From the NCBI GenBank assembly GCA_035771175.1, contig CM069607.1:6631501-6695500 (forward strand): a stretch of 64,000 nucleotides of DNA. Reading direction: 5' to 3'. Under the pieces are notes generated by a model that was given only the letters and a program-made list of their open reading frames with translations, was not told where the DNA came from and searched no databases. The stretch comes from Paratinospora sagittata. Its lineage: Eukaryota; Streptophyta; Magnoliopsida; Ranunculales; Menispermaceae. Numbering within the stretch: the first letter of the stretch is position 1; each line of letters begins with the position of its first letter. Both the position numbers and the translations under genes were made by a program. Below, piece by piece: positions 22,291 through 35,564 of this stretch.

Positions 22291-25200
22291 GCACAAAGAG
22301 AGCAAAGTCAACAATGGTTTTTCTACGAACAAGATTCATTCAAGGTAATCATAGTAAATTATTTATCTGTGTTGAGCTTCAAGCTAGTAATCTCAAAGTT
22401 TTTTATTCCATTTTTTCGGAAAAAAAAAAAAATTGATAGCATTGTCATGCAATTACAAAGAGTATATCACTTTATCTTTTGTATTTCTAAATTGAAACTC
22501 TTAAGAGTTTTCAGGAGTCATGACCCGAGATCAAGGGCAGCGAGATGTTATTAACATTGATAAAGACGAGGAACATGAAGAACTTCCAAATAAGGTGATC
22601 ATTAGTAGCTTATATTTTCTACCTATATGTTGCCCTTGTAAGATAAATAGTAAAGATCTAATAAAATAGATGATCTCACATAAACTAAACTTAAAAGTAG
22701 AAGGCGCATAAGAAAGTGTGAATTTATTAAATTACTATTTTAACCTTGTAATATTTTTTAAAATAAAATACAATCATAAAATTTATAGGGTCATGTTGTA
22801 TTGTAAAAGCCTCTCTTTATGTATAGGCTTTTATGAAATTGAACCCACTAATAGTAGGTCCCAAGCTCAACACCTCCTATATATAAATGCATCAATCCTC
22901 ATAGACGAAGTTCATTTTGGCTCACCCCTCACCATGCAAAATATCGTCCCCTCCTAATTAGTGCCCCTATATTGACCATTTGACCAATGGGCACACAATG
23001 TGCCTTAAAGATTGGTCACGACGGGGGGTTTTGTTTTTCTTCTTGGAAAAATATATCTTGCTAATGTACAGTGTGATGCTCTATATATGGGTTAATTTGG
23101 AAGAACACATAGTTGACGTGAGATTAATATCTCGAGTTGAACCTACCAACAACATTTGCAATATAGATATGTGGTGAGGTTGAAACTTCATAAATTTGTA
23201 TAATTATATTTGTAATATTTTTATGAAGGTTTTTGAGTTGAATGAGATAGAGAAACGAATCGGTGCAATTAAGGAAAAGTTGCAAGCAATTGACGACGGA
23301 AATACCAGCATCTCAGCTTATGACACTGCATGGGTTGCAATGGTGAAAGACATCAATGGAAGTGATGCTCCTCAATTCTCTTCTAGTCTTCAATGGATTA
23401 TTAAGAATCAGCTCCCTGATGGTTCTTGGGGTGATCGCAGTTTCTTCTCCTCTTATGATCGTTTACTTTGCACTTTAGCTTGTCTAATCGCTTTGAAGAC
23501 ATGGAACATCTGCCCTGAAAATTGTACGAAAGGTAGACATTTACTTAATACATACAAAATTTTACATATGTATATATACACACACATATCATTTTGTTAA
23601 TAAATTAAGATCACATGTTTCGTTTCCAATATATGTTCTTTGTTAGGAATGTCTTTCTTTGAACAAAACTTGCACAAACTGAAGGATGAAGACCCTCTAC
23701 ACATGCTAGTCGGCTTTGAAGTTACGCTTCCTGGTCTTGTTGAAATGGCTCAAAACATGGGGATTGAAGGACCTTGGAATTCTCCAGTTTTGCAACATTT
23801 TTATAACATAAGAGAGAAAAAACTACAAAGGTTGGTATATAAATATGCTATTCATTTTTTTTTTCTTCATTTTACTTTGCAAAACCATATAACTAATATG
23901 TGTGAACTAAATTAATGTGGTAGGATTCCAATGGAAATGCTACACAACCGACCAACAGCATTGCTATTTAGTTTGGAAGGGTTTTCATCATTGTCTGGTT
24001 TGGAATGGGAAAAGCTTCTAAAGCTACAACACAAAAATGGGTCGTTTTTGTGCTCGCCGTCTTCAACTGCATTTGCTCTTATGCGTACTAAAGATAAGAA
24101 ATGCTTAGAATATTTAAAGAATTTGGTGAAGAAATTCAATGGAGGAGGTAAAAGTAACAGTAACTTACTAATGTTTGATCCCTGCTATTCACTTTCTTAG
24201 CTATTGATGATGTCGTAGTTTTGTTCATGATTAGTACCACATAGCTACCCAAAAGATTTATTTGAGCGTGTTTGGGCTATTGACCGCTTGGAACGCCTTG
24301 GGATATCTCGATATTTTAAATCACAGATCAAAGAATGCCTCAATTATGTCTATAGGTATGGTAATTAACTAACTTAATTACCTTGATATGAAATTGCTTT
24401 TCTTGATAATCCTGATTTTTTGCATTTCAGCCATTGGACACCCAAAGGAATTAGTTGGACAAGAGAAAATACAAGTGTGCCTGATGTTGATGACACATCT
24501 ATGGCTTTTAGGTTTCTTCGGTTGTATGGTTATAACGTTAATACCGGTAAATCAAAAATCTTATCTCATAGTTCAAAATGCTACAAAGCTATGATGATTG
24601 ATATTCTTTCCTGACCTTAAAAAATTTTGGAACCTTGATCCAGATGCATTTGAACATTATAAGAAAGGGGGTGAGTTCTTTTGTTATGTTGGACAGTTGA
24701 GCCAAGGAGTAACTGACATGTTTAGTTTGCACAAAGCTTCTCAAGTGTTGTTCCCAGGAGAAAAGATCCTAGAAGAAGCAAATGAATTCACAACCAAGTT
24801 CTTGAAAAAGAGACTTGCTTCAGGAAAAATGGTAGATAAATGGCTTGTCAGCAAAGACATGGCATTAGAGGTAAATCAAGAAACTAATATATATAAGATG
24901 TTACATGCATCTTGATCTTAATGGTGGGTCATCATTTACATCAATCAAAGAACAACATAAAGCTACTCAAGAATTGCTAATTATCATTTCTTTCCCTAAA
25001 AAGGAAGAAATTGAAGCAATGAATGTAAATTAAATAGATTCATATGTGGGACTAACTTTAACTTTTCAATGTGTTGTTTCAAATGAAAATTAATGGATCA
25101 CGTGTATTAGGTGCAAACTGTTCTGGAGGTTCCATTCCATGCTATGTTGCCCCGCATAGAAAGCCGATACTACATGGATCAGTATGCTGGAGATAGCGAT

Positions 25201-26786
25201 GCATGGATTGGGAAAGTTACTTACAGGTATTTGATAAAAATAAAAATAAAAAGTCAAGATTTTCTGATATGCAAAGGCACTAATTCCCTTCTAATATAGA
25301 GGTAAAAAAAAAGTCCAAATTTCCATTTAGTTTGAAATTCATAATTTTGTATTGCTCTGGCAATAAAGCAGTTTAGGTATGATTTTGGTCTAATTGGTAT
25401 CACATTAATGTTTTGTGCAGGATGTACAATATATGCAGCGATCTCTACTTAGAACTTGGCAAATTGGATTACAACCATTGCCAAAAGTTGCATCAGTTGG
25501 AATGGGTTGATATTCAAAGGTTAGTTTAAAGTTCAAGAATAAAAGTGGAAAAAAAACCTTCCTTGAAATATGAAATGTCCTGTAATTATTTGTACAAAAC
25601 AATTAAATGCCCCTTCTAATGTGGCTATTATATGATTGGTAATGCAGGTGGTATGATGACTGCAATTTGAGCAAGTTTGGTTTGAGCAAAGATGGACTAC
25701 TTCGAGCTTACTTTGTGGCAATGTCAAGTATGTTTGAGCCTGAAAAAGCAACTCAGAGACTCGCTTGGGCTCGAACAATGGCATTGATGGAAGCGGCTGT
25801 CTTTTACTTTCGTAGTGAAGCTAATACACTAGAACAAATGAGTCTTTTTCTCGAATCTTTCAGAGCTAATATTATCGCCGACAACATTAATGGGTATGTA
25901 ATTAGCAGTTTTAGGCATATTAACTTGTAATGTACCTAATTTAGCATGCAATTGAATGAATAATATGTGAAGGCGTCGAAATTTTGATTATAGGGGACTC
26001 AGCTCCGTGAATCTTAGGGATGGACTTGTAAAAGCTATACTTAATACCTTGAGCAGTATCTCATTGGAGGTCAAAAGGGTGCATGAGAAGGAAGTACGGC
26101 AAAGCCTAAAAAATTCTGTAAGCGTACTCTATATGTCCCTAAAATGTGAATTCATCAACTTCTTTAAGATTATTACTAACATATCATCTTCTTCCTACTG
26201 TTTTAATTTTGTATTTTTTTATTTTCTTTTTCTTGCAGTGGGTGTCATGGTTGCTAAAATGGCAAACTCAAGAAGACATGCAAGGCATTCCTAAAGAAGA
26301 AGCTAATCTCCTAGTGAACACAATAAATCTGTGCAGCGATGCCTTCTTTTCAGAAGATCTCATGTTTCATCCTGCTTATATTCATGTCGGCAACCTAACA
26401 AACGAACTATGTTATAATCTCCGTCGCATAAAAGACATGAAGGTATATAATTTTTACCTGCTACAATCATAATTTGACCAACTAACATGTAACTATTAGT
26501 GCTGGATTGAGTATAAGTTTTATATGTTTTTACATGTGTCTAGGGCGGGAAGGAAGAGAACTCCTGTGGAGAAATGGGCATCAAATTACAAACTGACACA
26601 ATAGAATTACAAATGCAAGAGCTCTTGCAACATGTGGTTCAATCACACGAGAACAGAGCCACCCTTGGAAGCGAAGTCAAGCAAGCATTCATGGCTGTTG
26701 CCAAGAGCTTCTACTACACAACTTTCATTGAAAGCAAAGCCATTGAAGCCCACATTGACAAGGTACTCTTTGATAGAGTACTTTGA
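22291..26786 (+). CDS. CPS: Copalyl diphosphate synthase-like class II diterpene synthase (copy 1, apparently intact)
   Basis: Plastid enzyme that protonates geranylgeranyl diphosphate and cyclises it to a copalyl-type diphosphate. Fourteen exons join in phase with GT-AG borders: 22,291-22,344; 22,515-22,594; 23,229-23,532; 23,647-23,830; 23,924-24,147; 24,235-24,355; 24,431-24,546; 24,644-24,870; 25,111-25,226; 25,421-25,519; 25,648-25,893; 25,994-26,117; 26,239-26,442; 26,544-26,786. They give 780 residues ending FDRVL; the transit-peptide exon is unplaced, so the full length fits the usual ~800. Visible motifs are [19 protein letters not shown] and the catalytic DxDD as DVDD (24,482-24,493). 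There is no class I DDxxD box. At the positions of the ent-CPS His/Asn catalytic base it has LLFSLEG and PHSYP, as in normal-type CPSs of specialised metabolism. That points away from gibberellin ent-CPS, but the product is not proven. No stop or frameshift was found. Confidence 0.9.
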
Positions 26787-27949
26787 ACTTGTTTGTATGT
26801 AATGTAATAAAGAAACTTTCAAAGGGCCTGTTGTTCAGTAGTATGTGTTAACAATTCTTTCTTTTCTTTTTTCTTTTTCTTTTTTTTTTCTTCTTATAAT
26901 GACTTAAAAAAAGAAGATTATTAAAACGATCCAAAATATATATCCTTAAAATATATGATATATAGTTACGTAGTAATACATCACGTCACTACATTAGAGG
27001 ACAGCAGAAAAGAAAAAGGAACATTCATAACTCACCACGCACCGCGGTAAGAAGAAATACATACAATCTTGTGTTGCCTTTGGGTCCAAAGATCCAAATA
27101 GAATTTGACTCTCAGATTTTGGTTGACGAGAACAACAAAAGAAGGAATATTGAATCTTATTGATCTTGAATTTAGTTCAAAGTAGGGGAGTTCATTAAGG
27201 ATTTTGGTTGACAAAAGGTTCATCGACAACTTTAGAGTAGCATTTGGAGAGGAGAGTTGGTTTAATCATTAGCTTTACTTATGCCAAAAAATATTTATCT
27301 TTGTTATACACATAAATAATAAATTAATAATATATCTCGACCATTTTTTAAGATAGTAAATAATAAAGCTTAAAATATTTATATATTTATAAAATATTTT
27401 GAGAAAATAAAGCTTTCATTATAACACTTTATGTTTAATACAACATGCATGATTGGGACGCTGATTTTTTCGGCGTTGAGAAACGCAAAGTTGACAAACT
27501 TTACGAAATGTAATTTCCCTTTTAACATAGGTTATTTTCCGTTTTTGGCCGTGCAATCATACGTATATCGCTCGGCAAACATGTCTTTGTCTAATTTGTT
27601 GGTTTTTTAACCTATCACGGATCCATCTATTTAAACGCGTACCATCTTGCCAGCCGCCACGACAGAAATAATTATTGGGTCTTTTTGTCACATGGCCAGG
27701 CGTCCCCACAGAACTGAATGGGCCTCTTTTGTCCCCTCCACAGAAACTACTTCTACTGGGCGACTGAAAAACACTCTTGTTGTCACCACCCTTCGGGTGG
27801 TTTTACCAACCTTTGTACTTCCAAGTTTATTACTCGATAAAACATTTTCTTTTTTAGCTAAAGCGATAAAATTCAATTATTAGACAACAAAGATATGAAT
27901 GTAAAGGTAAAATTTGTCGCTTATTTTATTACTTAACAATATTTTTTCC
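26787..27949. other. 3' flank of CPS copy 1
   Basis: T-rich tract at 26,860-26,895, then AT-rich spacer. The short open frames on both strands at 27.0-27.9 kb carry no recognisable domain. I see no gene here. Confidence 0.5.
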
Positions 27950-27954
27950 TAACT

Positions 27955-28512
27955 TAATTTAAGAGTATTCACGGATTTGATTGGATTTTAGTCAAATACT
28001 AATTTAATTTAATTAAGTTTGTGTTTTAAAAAAAAAGTTTAAACTTAACTCATTCCAATAGACCCCTTAAATTTAATCTAACTCAACCTAATAAGTTTTG
28101 ATTGATTTAGGTTAAATTGGTCGGGTTAATTAACTAATATGTTAATGACAAAATTACATAATCTACTTAATATATCTATAAATTCTAAATAATATTTTAT
28201 AAAATTATTTGTCAGTTAAATATGACTATTATGATAATCATTAAGATATATATATATAAGATAATCATTAAGATGTTTTTTTCTTTTTACATTATTTACA
28301 TCATAAAATTTTGGTTAATTCAATTATGGTAAGTGGCTGTGAAAAAAATTATAAATATAATAATAACTAATAATTTTTATTAATTCTAGTCAATTATAAA
28401 ATCTTGACTCAATCCAAATAAGATGGGTTTATAAATTTTTAGACCTAACGCAACTTTGGCATATAAATCTAATCCAATCCAAAATGTTCAGGTTTGTCAT
28501 CAGTAGGACCAA
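27955..28512 (-). mobile_element. MITE-like element, reversed copy
   Basis: Motifs of the family seen at 19.0 and 28.9 kb recur in opposite order: GACTCAATCCAAATAAGATGGG, AATCTAATCCAATCCAAAATG and GGTTAAATTGGTCGGGTTAA. The ends are poorly conserved and no coding frame is present. Confidence 0.4.
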
Positions 28513-28908
28513 CATCCCTAACTAAATTTATATATTAACTACGAAATCAAGTATATGCTAATTTATTTGTCATCATTGGTCATCATTAGGACGAACACTC
28601 TAGATCTCGACATCTAATTGATTTAAAAAAAAAAACTTGTAGATTCAATTATTATGATATTTTATATAGATTAAAATTGGATTATATTAAGATATATTTA
28701 AAGCAAAAATGGCGTAATACATTATTAATTGGAGTGCTTTAAATCGTATGTTAATTAATTTATGACTAATAATGCATGTATGGCGTCAATGCCAGTTATT
28801 AGTTACCTTTTTTTTTTTTTTGTGGGGAAAGATATAAGAGCACAGGAATAAAGTGTTGGGGCACATCAACAGTGAAAGGGTTGGTGGTCAGTTTATAAGT
28901 GTGATGAG

Positions 28909-29537
28909 GTAGAGATGTTCATTAACCCGACCAAATTGAACCTTTTGGCTTAGTTTGGATTATGTTAAATAGGTTATTTGGGTTGAGTTCTAAAATACTC
29001 AACCCGATCAGTTTGGGTTGGATCACGGGTTAAGCCCCTAAAAACTTGATTAAACCAACCTAAACCGAGGTAGGTGTTGAAACCCTAAAATATCTCCTTA
29101 GGCATTTTTTTTTTACGATTTATTTGTATCTTATGATTCTTATCTAATACTATCTAATTTAGTTTATACCATAATATATATATATTTATATACATATCAC
29201 AGGGTTACTATACTATTAATATATACAATCTCAATCTATGTGCTACTATTTTGCAAATTATTATTACTATCTACTAATATGTAATATTAACAGACTATTC
29301 ATTGCAAAATAATAGTGAAAAAAAATTACTAGCAAATCTAAACGATAAATGAATAATTAAAGTTCTAATATCACTAAATTATATGTCAAATATGAGGCTT
29401 AAGTCAAACTCGATCAAACCAACCCAACCCAAACCGAAGTCAAACTGTTTTGATTAGGTTGGGTTGAGTTTCAAATTTACCAATTTAAAATATTTGAGTT
29501 GGGTTAGGTTTTGGCTCCAACCCATGAGCACCCCTAG
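28909..29537 (+). mobile_element. MITE-like element, copy 2
   Basis: It starts TAGAGATGTTCATTAACCCG and ends CCCATGAGCACCCCTA, whose reverse complement is TAGGGGTGCTCATGGG, an imperfect terminal inverted repeat. The flanks GTGATGAG and GTGAGGAA may be an eroded 8-bp target duplication, as hAT elements make. Internal blocks match the copy at 19,032-19,770. There is no transposase. Confidence 0.55.
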
Positions 29538-29869
29538 TGTGAGGAATAGCCTCATCTCCATGAGCTAAATTTTAGGACTCTCTCAATCCCAAAACCGTCC
29601 AACATAAAAGTTATAGAAACTCACATCCAATTACATAATCTCGCTACAAGAAACCAAGGTATTATTTCATTGCAGCAATAAAATCAAATTCGTAGCTAAA
29701 AGCTAAGGTTCTGTCTGATTCATGATTTAAAATTTGTTTTATGTATCCAAAACTTATTTGGTTGACTAAATTTAAAAACAATATTTTAAAACTTTACAAA
29801 CGAAACATCATGTTTTTAGAAAATAACAAAAAGTCATTTTCTAAGTTTTTGCCGTTTTTTTTTTTTTTT

Positions 29870-30098
29870 ACCAAAAGGTGTTGGCCAAAGTGGTTGGGCA
29901 GATAGACAAGTTACCTAGAGGTCACAAGTTTGAGCCTCATACACTTGTTCCTCTTTCAAGGTATATACGAGTCTGAACGATAATTTTTTTGGGGATTTTA
30001 GGGGATGCACCATTTGCGGATTAGGGGCTTGCATCTCTTTGGAATTAGTCGGATGCGTGTAAGCTAGCCGGACATCCAGGTCTCAAAAAAAAAAAAGG
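29870..30098 (+). mobile_element. tRNA-derived SINE
   Basis: A pol III A-box-like TTGGCCAAAGTGGTTGGG at 29,881 is followed by a B-box-like GGTCACAAGTTTGAGCC near 29,919, in the spacing of a tRNA-derived head. A non-tRNA body ends GGACATCCAGGTCTC at 30,085 with a 12-A tail. Target duplications are not obvious. Confidence 0.65.
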
Positions 30099-30100
30099 TT

Positions 30101-31885
30101 TTTGTTTTTTAAGTTGTATTTAAGTTTTTAAATCACATACCAAACATTCCCTTTCCTGTGGAATTTTTGTTCCGTAGCAATTTTTTTTTATCAATATATA
30201 GTATTTATTATATTGGATCATTACATACAACTAAACTATTTCAAAGATAAGGGTGACCTTAATTATTCATACAAAAAACAAATGCCCACACCAAAGCTTA
30301 GTAAGGTCACAACAAGTAAGGGTGGTAACTTGACATATTTGGGTTGGCCTGGCTCAATTGGACCTATGAATATTCAGACCTAGCCTTATAAAATACTGGG
30401 TCGGGTCGTGTCGAGCCAATATTAAAATAACTTGACCCAAGCTCAACCCGAGAAATAAATAGATTGGCCTTTAGACGAAGCGTTTGGATTGTGCTTTCTA
30501 ACGGAGTCTTTGTATAAAAAAGTGTAGTCATTTTAATTATGATTTTAAATATTTAATAAATAAAATAAAACAAACAAATCACAAATTAAAAATATATATT
30601 TATTAATTTGTAAAATAAATAATACATCTAAACTGAACATTGTCGCTCTTCAGCGTGCGTTTAAAAACCCCAAATTACCCACTATTTATCAATTTTAAAC
30701 TAAAAGAACTAAACAAACAAAATAACATTAACGGTATTTTAGTGCTTAAAATACTTGAGACTCTCCCCGCACAGTTTGGCCTTTTTGCCCTTTTTCCGAG
30801 CTTTGCCCCTAAAACTCTAGCAGTTGTTTCATATCAAAATTTAAGATAGCGGGGGTACATTAGACAATTTACTCTTTTAATAATCTTATCTTCGTTTGGT
30901 AAAAACTACGCAAATCTCACGGCCACACATCTTAGTTTTTCAACCGGCACGACTTTCAATTCCTTGATTTTGCACTCGTTACGTCTTTCCATTTTCAAGA
31001 CAGTGAAATAGGTGGTATTTAGAGATCACTTTTGTTGCAGAGAAAGATCCCCTCTGACACAATTTATAGCGACAAGCATAATAATTTATTTCTATTTCAT
31101 ATATGTTACTTACTAATAGAATTACAATTATTGCGATAAAAATAAACAAAAAACTACAAAAACTTTGTTATTAAAAAAGAAAAAACCGTGAAGCCATCTA
31201 ATATTAATAAAATATTAATTTTAAAAATAATAAAATTGATTTTTATAATAGTTATGAGTTTTTTTTAATATTGAGTACGTTTATTGTAGTAGCTATGGGT
31301 TATCAATTATGTTATTTTTTTTGTAAATAATTAATATTAATTTCTATAATTATAGTCTACATAAGGTTGGGTTTTTGAATAATATTATTTTAGAAAATAG
31401 TATTATTTTCTAAAAAAATAAAATAAAAAGTAAAAAAAACAAAAATTGAAGAAAAAGCAAAAATTCAAAATAAACCTTCCATCCTTTATTAATTTCTTCC
31501 TTTCTCAATCTCTTCTTTCTAAATTCTAACCCACTGCAAAGTTCCTTGGCGTTGTAACTAAATTCAATATTTGTTCTTTGAAGATCATATTATACAGTTC
31601 AATTCATCTAATTCTATCTTTTCTATGCTTTGCTATCCATTTTCAAATTTTAGCAATGTCGGCATCTGCTTGATTGGAGTGTCTCTGAGATTTTTGGTAT
31701 ATTACATAATCTAATGTTTATAAGTTTGGTAATAGTTCAATGAAAAATAGTTTACAAGTTTAGTACATGTGACTGAAAGTTACATTGAAATGGGGAGTAT
31801 TAAATGAAATTTTACAGTAAGTTTCTATGGGTAAGAAAAACATTTATAAGTAGGCAAAGAAAATTGTTACAGCTGTCTTTTTTTA
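30101..31885. other. AT-rich spacer
   Basis: No gene found. Bases 30,310-30,460 (GGGTTGGCCTGG...ACTTGACCCAAGCTCAACCC) look like a fragment of the same Trp/Gly-rich-sounding GGGTT repeat class as the MITE-like copies. A frame at 30,640-30,849 has no domain. Confidence 0.45.
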
Positions 31886-31888
31886 GTG

Positions 31889-31889
<1 letters not shown>

Positions 31890-31952
<63 letters not shown>
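31890..31952. repeat. (TA)n microsatellite
   Basis: An uninterrupted TA run of about 62 bases, followed by GTATGTATGTATG at 31,962-31,972. The adjacent open frames with Ile-Tyr repeats are translations of this tract, not genes. Confidence 0.95.
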
Positions 31953-31956
<4 letters not shown>

Positions 31957-32136
31957 CTTTGTATGTATGTATGCGTAAACTATTAAAAAAAGTAAGGAGA
32001 AAAACATTTATAAGTTGGAAAAGAGAATTGATGCAAATACATAAAACATTTATAAGTTGGAAAAGAAAAACATATATGCAAATACATAGATGTTACTTCG
32101 ATTTCTTTAGCCAAAAAACTCTAAGGTCATTTAGGT

Positions 32137-32548
32137 TCAACAATAACAGTGGCAAACTCCACTTCCCCAACTCTTGCAGATCCCACCTTTATCACGTCCA
32201 CTGCTACAAGCATCATTACATGCTTTGTTGTCAGCAATATTCTTAGGATCACACTTCATGTGAATGGTATCACAGCAATCCGCACCCTCTGCAAATCTCT
32301 TCTCCACATCTGCATGTAATACATAAAAAATGCAACATGCAACAGTTCATACAATAGCATAATTAAGTTTCTTTTTATCAAAAATAATAGACACTACAAA
32401 AATAATAATAAGGAAGAACAAATATATCATTTGATCTTTTTCACAAAAGAATTAAAATCAATGCCGCATAAAAATAATACTAACCTATGGAAATAGTGAA
32501 GAACAAGATCATGACAACCAATGCTGCAACAACTCTTGTTTTTGTCAT
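32137..32548 (-). CDS. Secreted cysteine-rich (defensin-like) peptide, two exons
   Basis: Exon 1 (32,548-32,485) encodes MTKTRVVAALVVMILFFTIS, a textbook secretion signal with a basic start and hydrophobic core. Its donor is ATAG|GTTAGT. Exon 2 (32,309-32,137, after TGCAG) continues in phase 1 and ends at TGA. The precursor is 78 residues. The mature part has nine Cys: CC, MKC, then CNDAC, GIC and a final VCHCYC. The CxxxC and closing CxC spacings are those of the defensin-like/LCR superfamily, which also has one intron just after the signal peptide. The - strand has a TATATAAATGG box near 32,605, about 55 bases upstream of the ATG. Such peptides act outside the cell in defence or cell signalling; the role here is unknown. 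No lesion is visible. The odd Cys count means one may be unpaired. Confidence 0.75.
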
Positions 32549-32589
32549 CTAACAGTATTTCAAATCTGTTGATGATGATGAAAAATGTA

Positions 32590-32612
32590 GTAGCTTCCCC
32601 ATTTATATAGAC
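32590..32612 (-). promoter_or_regulatory. TATA box of the cysteine-rich peptide gene
   Basis: The - strand reads TATATAAATGGGGAAGC about 50-60 bases upstream of the start codon. This is a plausible TATA element with a short leader of roughly 25-30 bases. Confidence 0.5.
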
Positions 32613-34641
32613 TTCTAATGATGTTATTTTCGTCAAGGAATTTTTTTGATATTGCTAACAATTAAAGCACGTCATAATAAAATTAATTATTATTGTTATT
32701 TTTGCTTGTATTATTACTTAATTTGCATTGAATTTTAAAAAGGGATTTCTACAATAAATTTCTTTCCTATTATGATATCTAATTTTAACAATCACTCTCA
32801 ATAAATTTCTTCTTTCTCTCTTCCATTATGTTTCTTTCCATCAAAGTAGCCAATTATTTATGTTAAGGTAATAATTTTTATAACATATATATAATATAAT
32901 TATTGGAAAGCTTTATTTAATAAATATACTAATTTTTAGTAAGTATACAAATTTTAGATAGAGTAATGCCATAAAAACACACTATAAAAATATATGGTCG
33001 CGTGATTTAAGGCAATCCAACAACACTTGAGTATAGTGTCCACAATGAGTGCCCCTAATTGTGTTTTCAAATTATTTTCCAAATGCATATGGTGAAGTAC
33101 CTAGCCATGGTGCATGAGTTATATATGGGAAGGTATATATATATACGTATGTATGTATGTATGCTTGTCTTTTAGTACCAAAAGGTAAAAATGGCTTAAG
33201 AAAGGCAAAAAAAAGTTTATATAGCATTTTTTGTATTACCAATACCTAAGAAATTGATTAGTAATTAATGGCCAGCTACACAGTCAAAGAACTAAAAATC
33301 AGAACTTTTAAACAAAATACATGTATATTCCTAAAATTTAAAAGTAAATTCATTAAACTTATATAAAATAGAAATATATAATAAAAATTACATGTAATTT
33401 TACATCATTTCTATTTCTTTCATGCACATGACATATATATTGTCTATATCAGACATATATACACATGTCTCTATATATATATCAGGATTAAAAACATTTT
33501 ATATCATAAGTAACTTAATTAAGATTAATTAGTGATTTCCTGCATTTCAAGTTAATCGAAATTCAATCTCCTTAGAAATACTTACTTTTAATAAAAAAAA
33601 ATCTTGACGTATGAAAAGAGGGAAAAATTCAAAATTCAATCTCCTGAGCAAATGTGAAATGCTCTTTAGAAATTTCTCTCTTCAAATTATTTAGTTTAAA
33701 AGTATTCCTTTGAGGGTTAATTTAAAGAACTTATTGCATCATCTGTAGGCTGTTTAAATTTCAGTACAGTATGCAATTACTTATAAATATCTTATATACT
33801 AATTTTTCATTTACAACACTAATGAAGATGCCAATAAAAATTGAACCTGACAATATATACTGCTATATATGGATGAGTACGTAATGCGCAGTTAAACACA
33901 GAAATTGGAGATATCAAGGCAACTTATTAAGTTGTTGCCCTTCGTACATTTAATTGTAAGAAGAAGCCCAGTTAGATTAGGCGATCTCTGTTTTTTTTTT
34001 TTTTTTTTTTGAAAAGATATAGTATTAGTAATTAGTTATATATAACCAACTTCATTACAAGGCTGTACTTTCAAGAAGGTATGAAGCTTCTCTCTCACCC
34101 CAAGGGTGTTAGCTATAGGTTAGATCTTTAATAAGCAGAGGTAAGAAGGAGGGAACAAGTTATGAGAGGTACTCACCCCATTTGATGACCTATGCATGTT
34201 AGGGATCCTTACTCAACCATAATTTTACAGCTTATACATATATAGGTATACATACAATGCAGTCCAATAATCTATATAATCATATATTCATGGTTTGTGT
34301 TATGATTTAGATGCCGCTTTAGCATTTTCTTGAATATGTTAGAGACTTCAAGGCAATGTATACATGCTATATATTTGGTACGGAGTCCTGGACGTGAGTA
34401 TTAATTAGAGAAAGTGAATTCCAATGCTAATGGATCGAATTGACCTCTTGTTTTGTCGTTCCTCGTTGAGCTAAGCTCCTTGGCCTCATCTCATCCATCT
34501 TATATGCATGCATGTAGCTTGTTGCCGGCTGCATTAATAAACCTTAACTTAATATTGTATATATATATATACATGTATATACAAATATTTGCTCCTTCCA
34601 CACTCAATTCATTTCCACCGCCCTGTTGGCGTCACCGGAAA
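32613..34641. other. Spacer upstream of CPS copy 2
   Basis: AT-rich, with a (GTAT)n stretch at 33,143-33,163 and a 22-T run at 33,990. At 32,961-33,053 it holds a relative of the hairpin at 51.1 kb (GAGTAATGCC ... GTGATTTAAGGCAATCCAAC). No gene was found. The frame at 34,453-34,740 overlaps the first exon of CPS copy 2 in the wrong phase. Confidence 0.5.
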
Positions 34642-35016
34642 ATGGCATCTCAGACCACTTCTCTCTCCCTCTCAACGGCAACTTCTTCATCTGCTGCTGC
34701 ACTGCTTCCCGTCATTTCCGGTATATATATACATATATAAAGTTAATTCTTATTATTAGTATGAATTAATAATTCATGCTTCATATTTCTTTGTTAATTT
34801 CTTTCTTTGTTTTCTCTTTTCATATTTTTTTTTTCCTTTTCGGGGTTTTTACTTAAAGTTAATATATAGAACCTTACATATATACTGATATGTTGTGTTT
34901 TTAATGTGTTGTATCTATTTCAGTATCCTTAATTTCCCTTGAATTTTTGTGACTTAGGCACGAAAAAAAACAAAAACTAATTTTGTACTAAAAAAAAAAC
35001 TGAACTGAAAATACCC

Positions 35017-35021
<5 letters not shown>

Positions 35022-35078
<57 letters not shown>

Positions 35079-35126
35079 CTGAACTGAAAATACCCATATA
35101 AATATATATATATATATATATATATG
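35022..35126. repeat. Duplicated (AT)n block in CPS copy 2 intron 1
   Basis: The piece AAACTGAACTGAAAATACCC occurs at about 34,998 and 35,080, each time followed by an (AT)n run (about 48 and 24 bases). This is a direct duplication of about 83 bases. The Ile-Tyr frames on the - strand here are not genes. Confidence 0.9.
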
Positions 35127-35564
35127 ATATGATATGATATGGTCTCCTCATACATTCTCATATTTGCAGGGATATTAATCAACATTTAAATGAAATTCTC
35201 TTTGATTTATTTGGATTTGGAAATATGTAATACTCTTTCTAAAAAACAAAAAATAAATAAAATCTCGAACTCTTTTCTTTTACCACAGGTACAAGAAGAA
35301 AATCTAAAGTGGGTCTTCAATATTCCAAATGCATTAGAGGTGATTATAGTAATTTTATTTGGAATTGCATTCCAAACCCAATTCTTACCCACTATTTGTA
35401 GTCTTAACTACTTATTGCAATTAGATAAACCTATAGAAGAATGATAATCTAATTACAAAAAAAATATAAGTACAATGTAACCAGTGGCAAGGGGGGGGCT
35501 ACCATTTCTCAAATTTATTCATTTCTAATTAAAAGTGGGCAAAGGCCCCAGGATAAGAGGGTAA

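Noticed and set aside
22291..26786. Gibberellin ent-CPS
   Set aside because: The residues at the ent-CPS His/Asn base positions are Phe and His, so ent activity is not the best reading; left as CPS-like without stereochemistry.
34954..35185. Frames with long Ile-Tyr repeats, also at 31,804-31,986
   Set aside because: Translations of (AT)n microsatellites.
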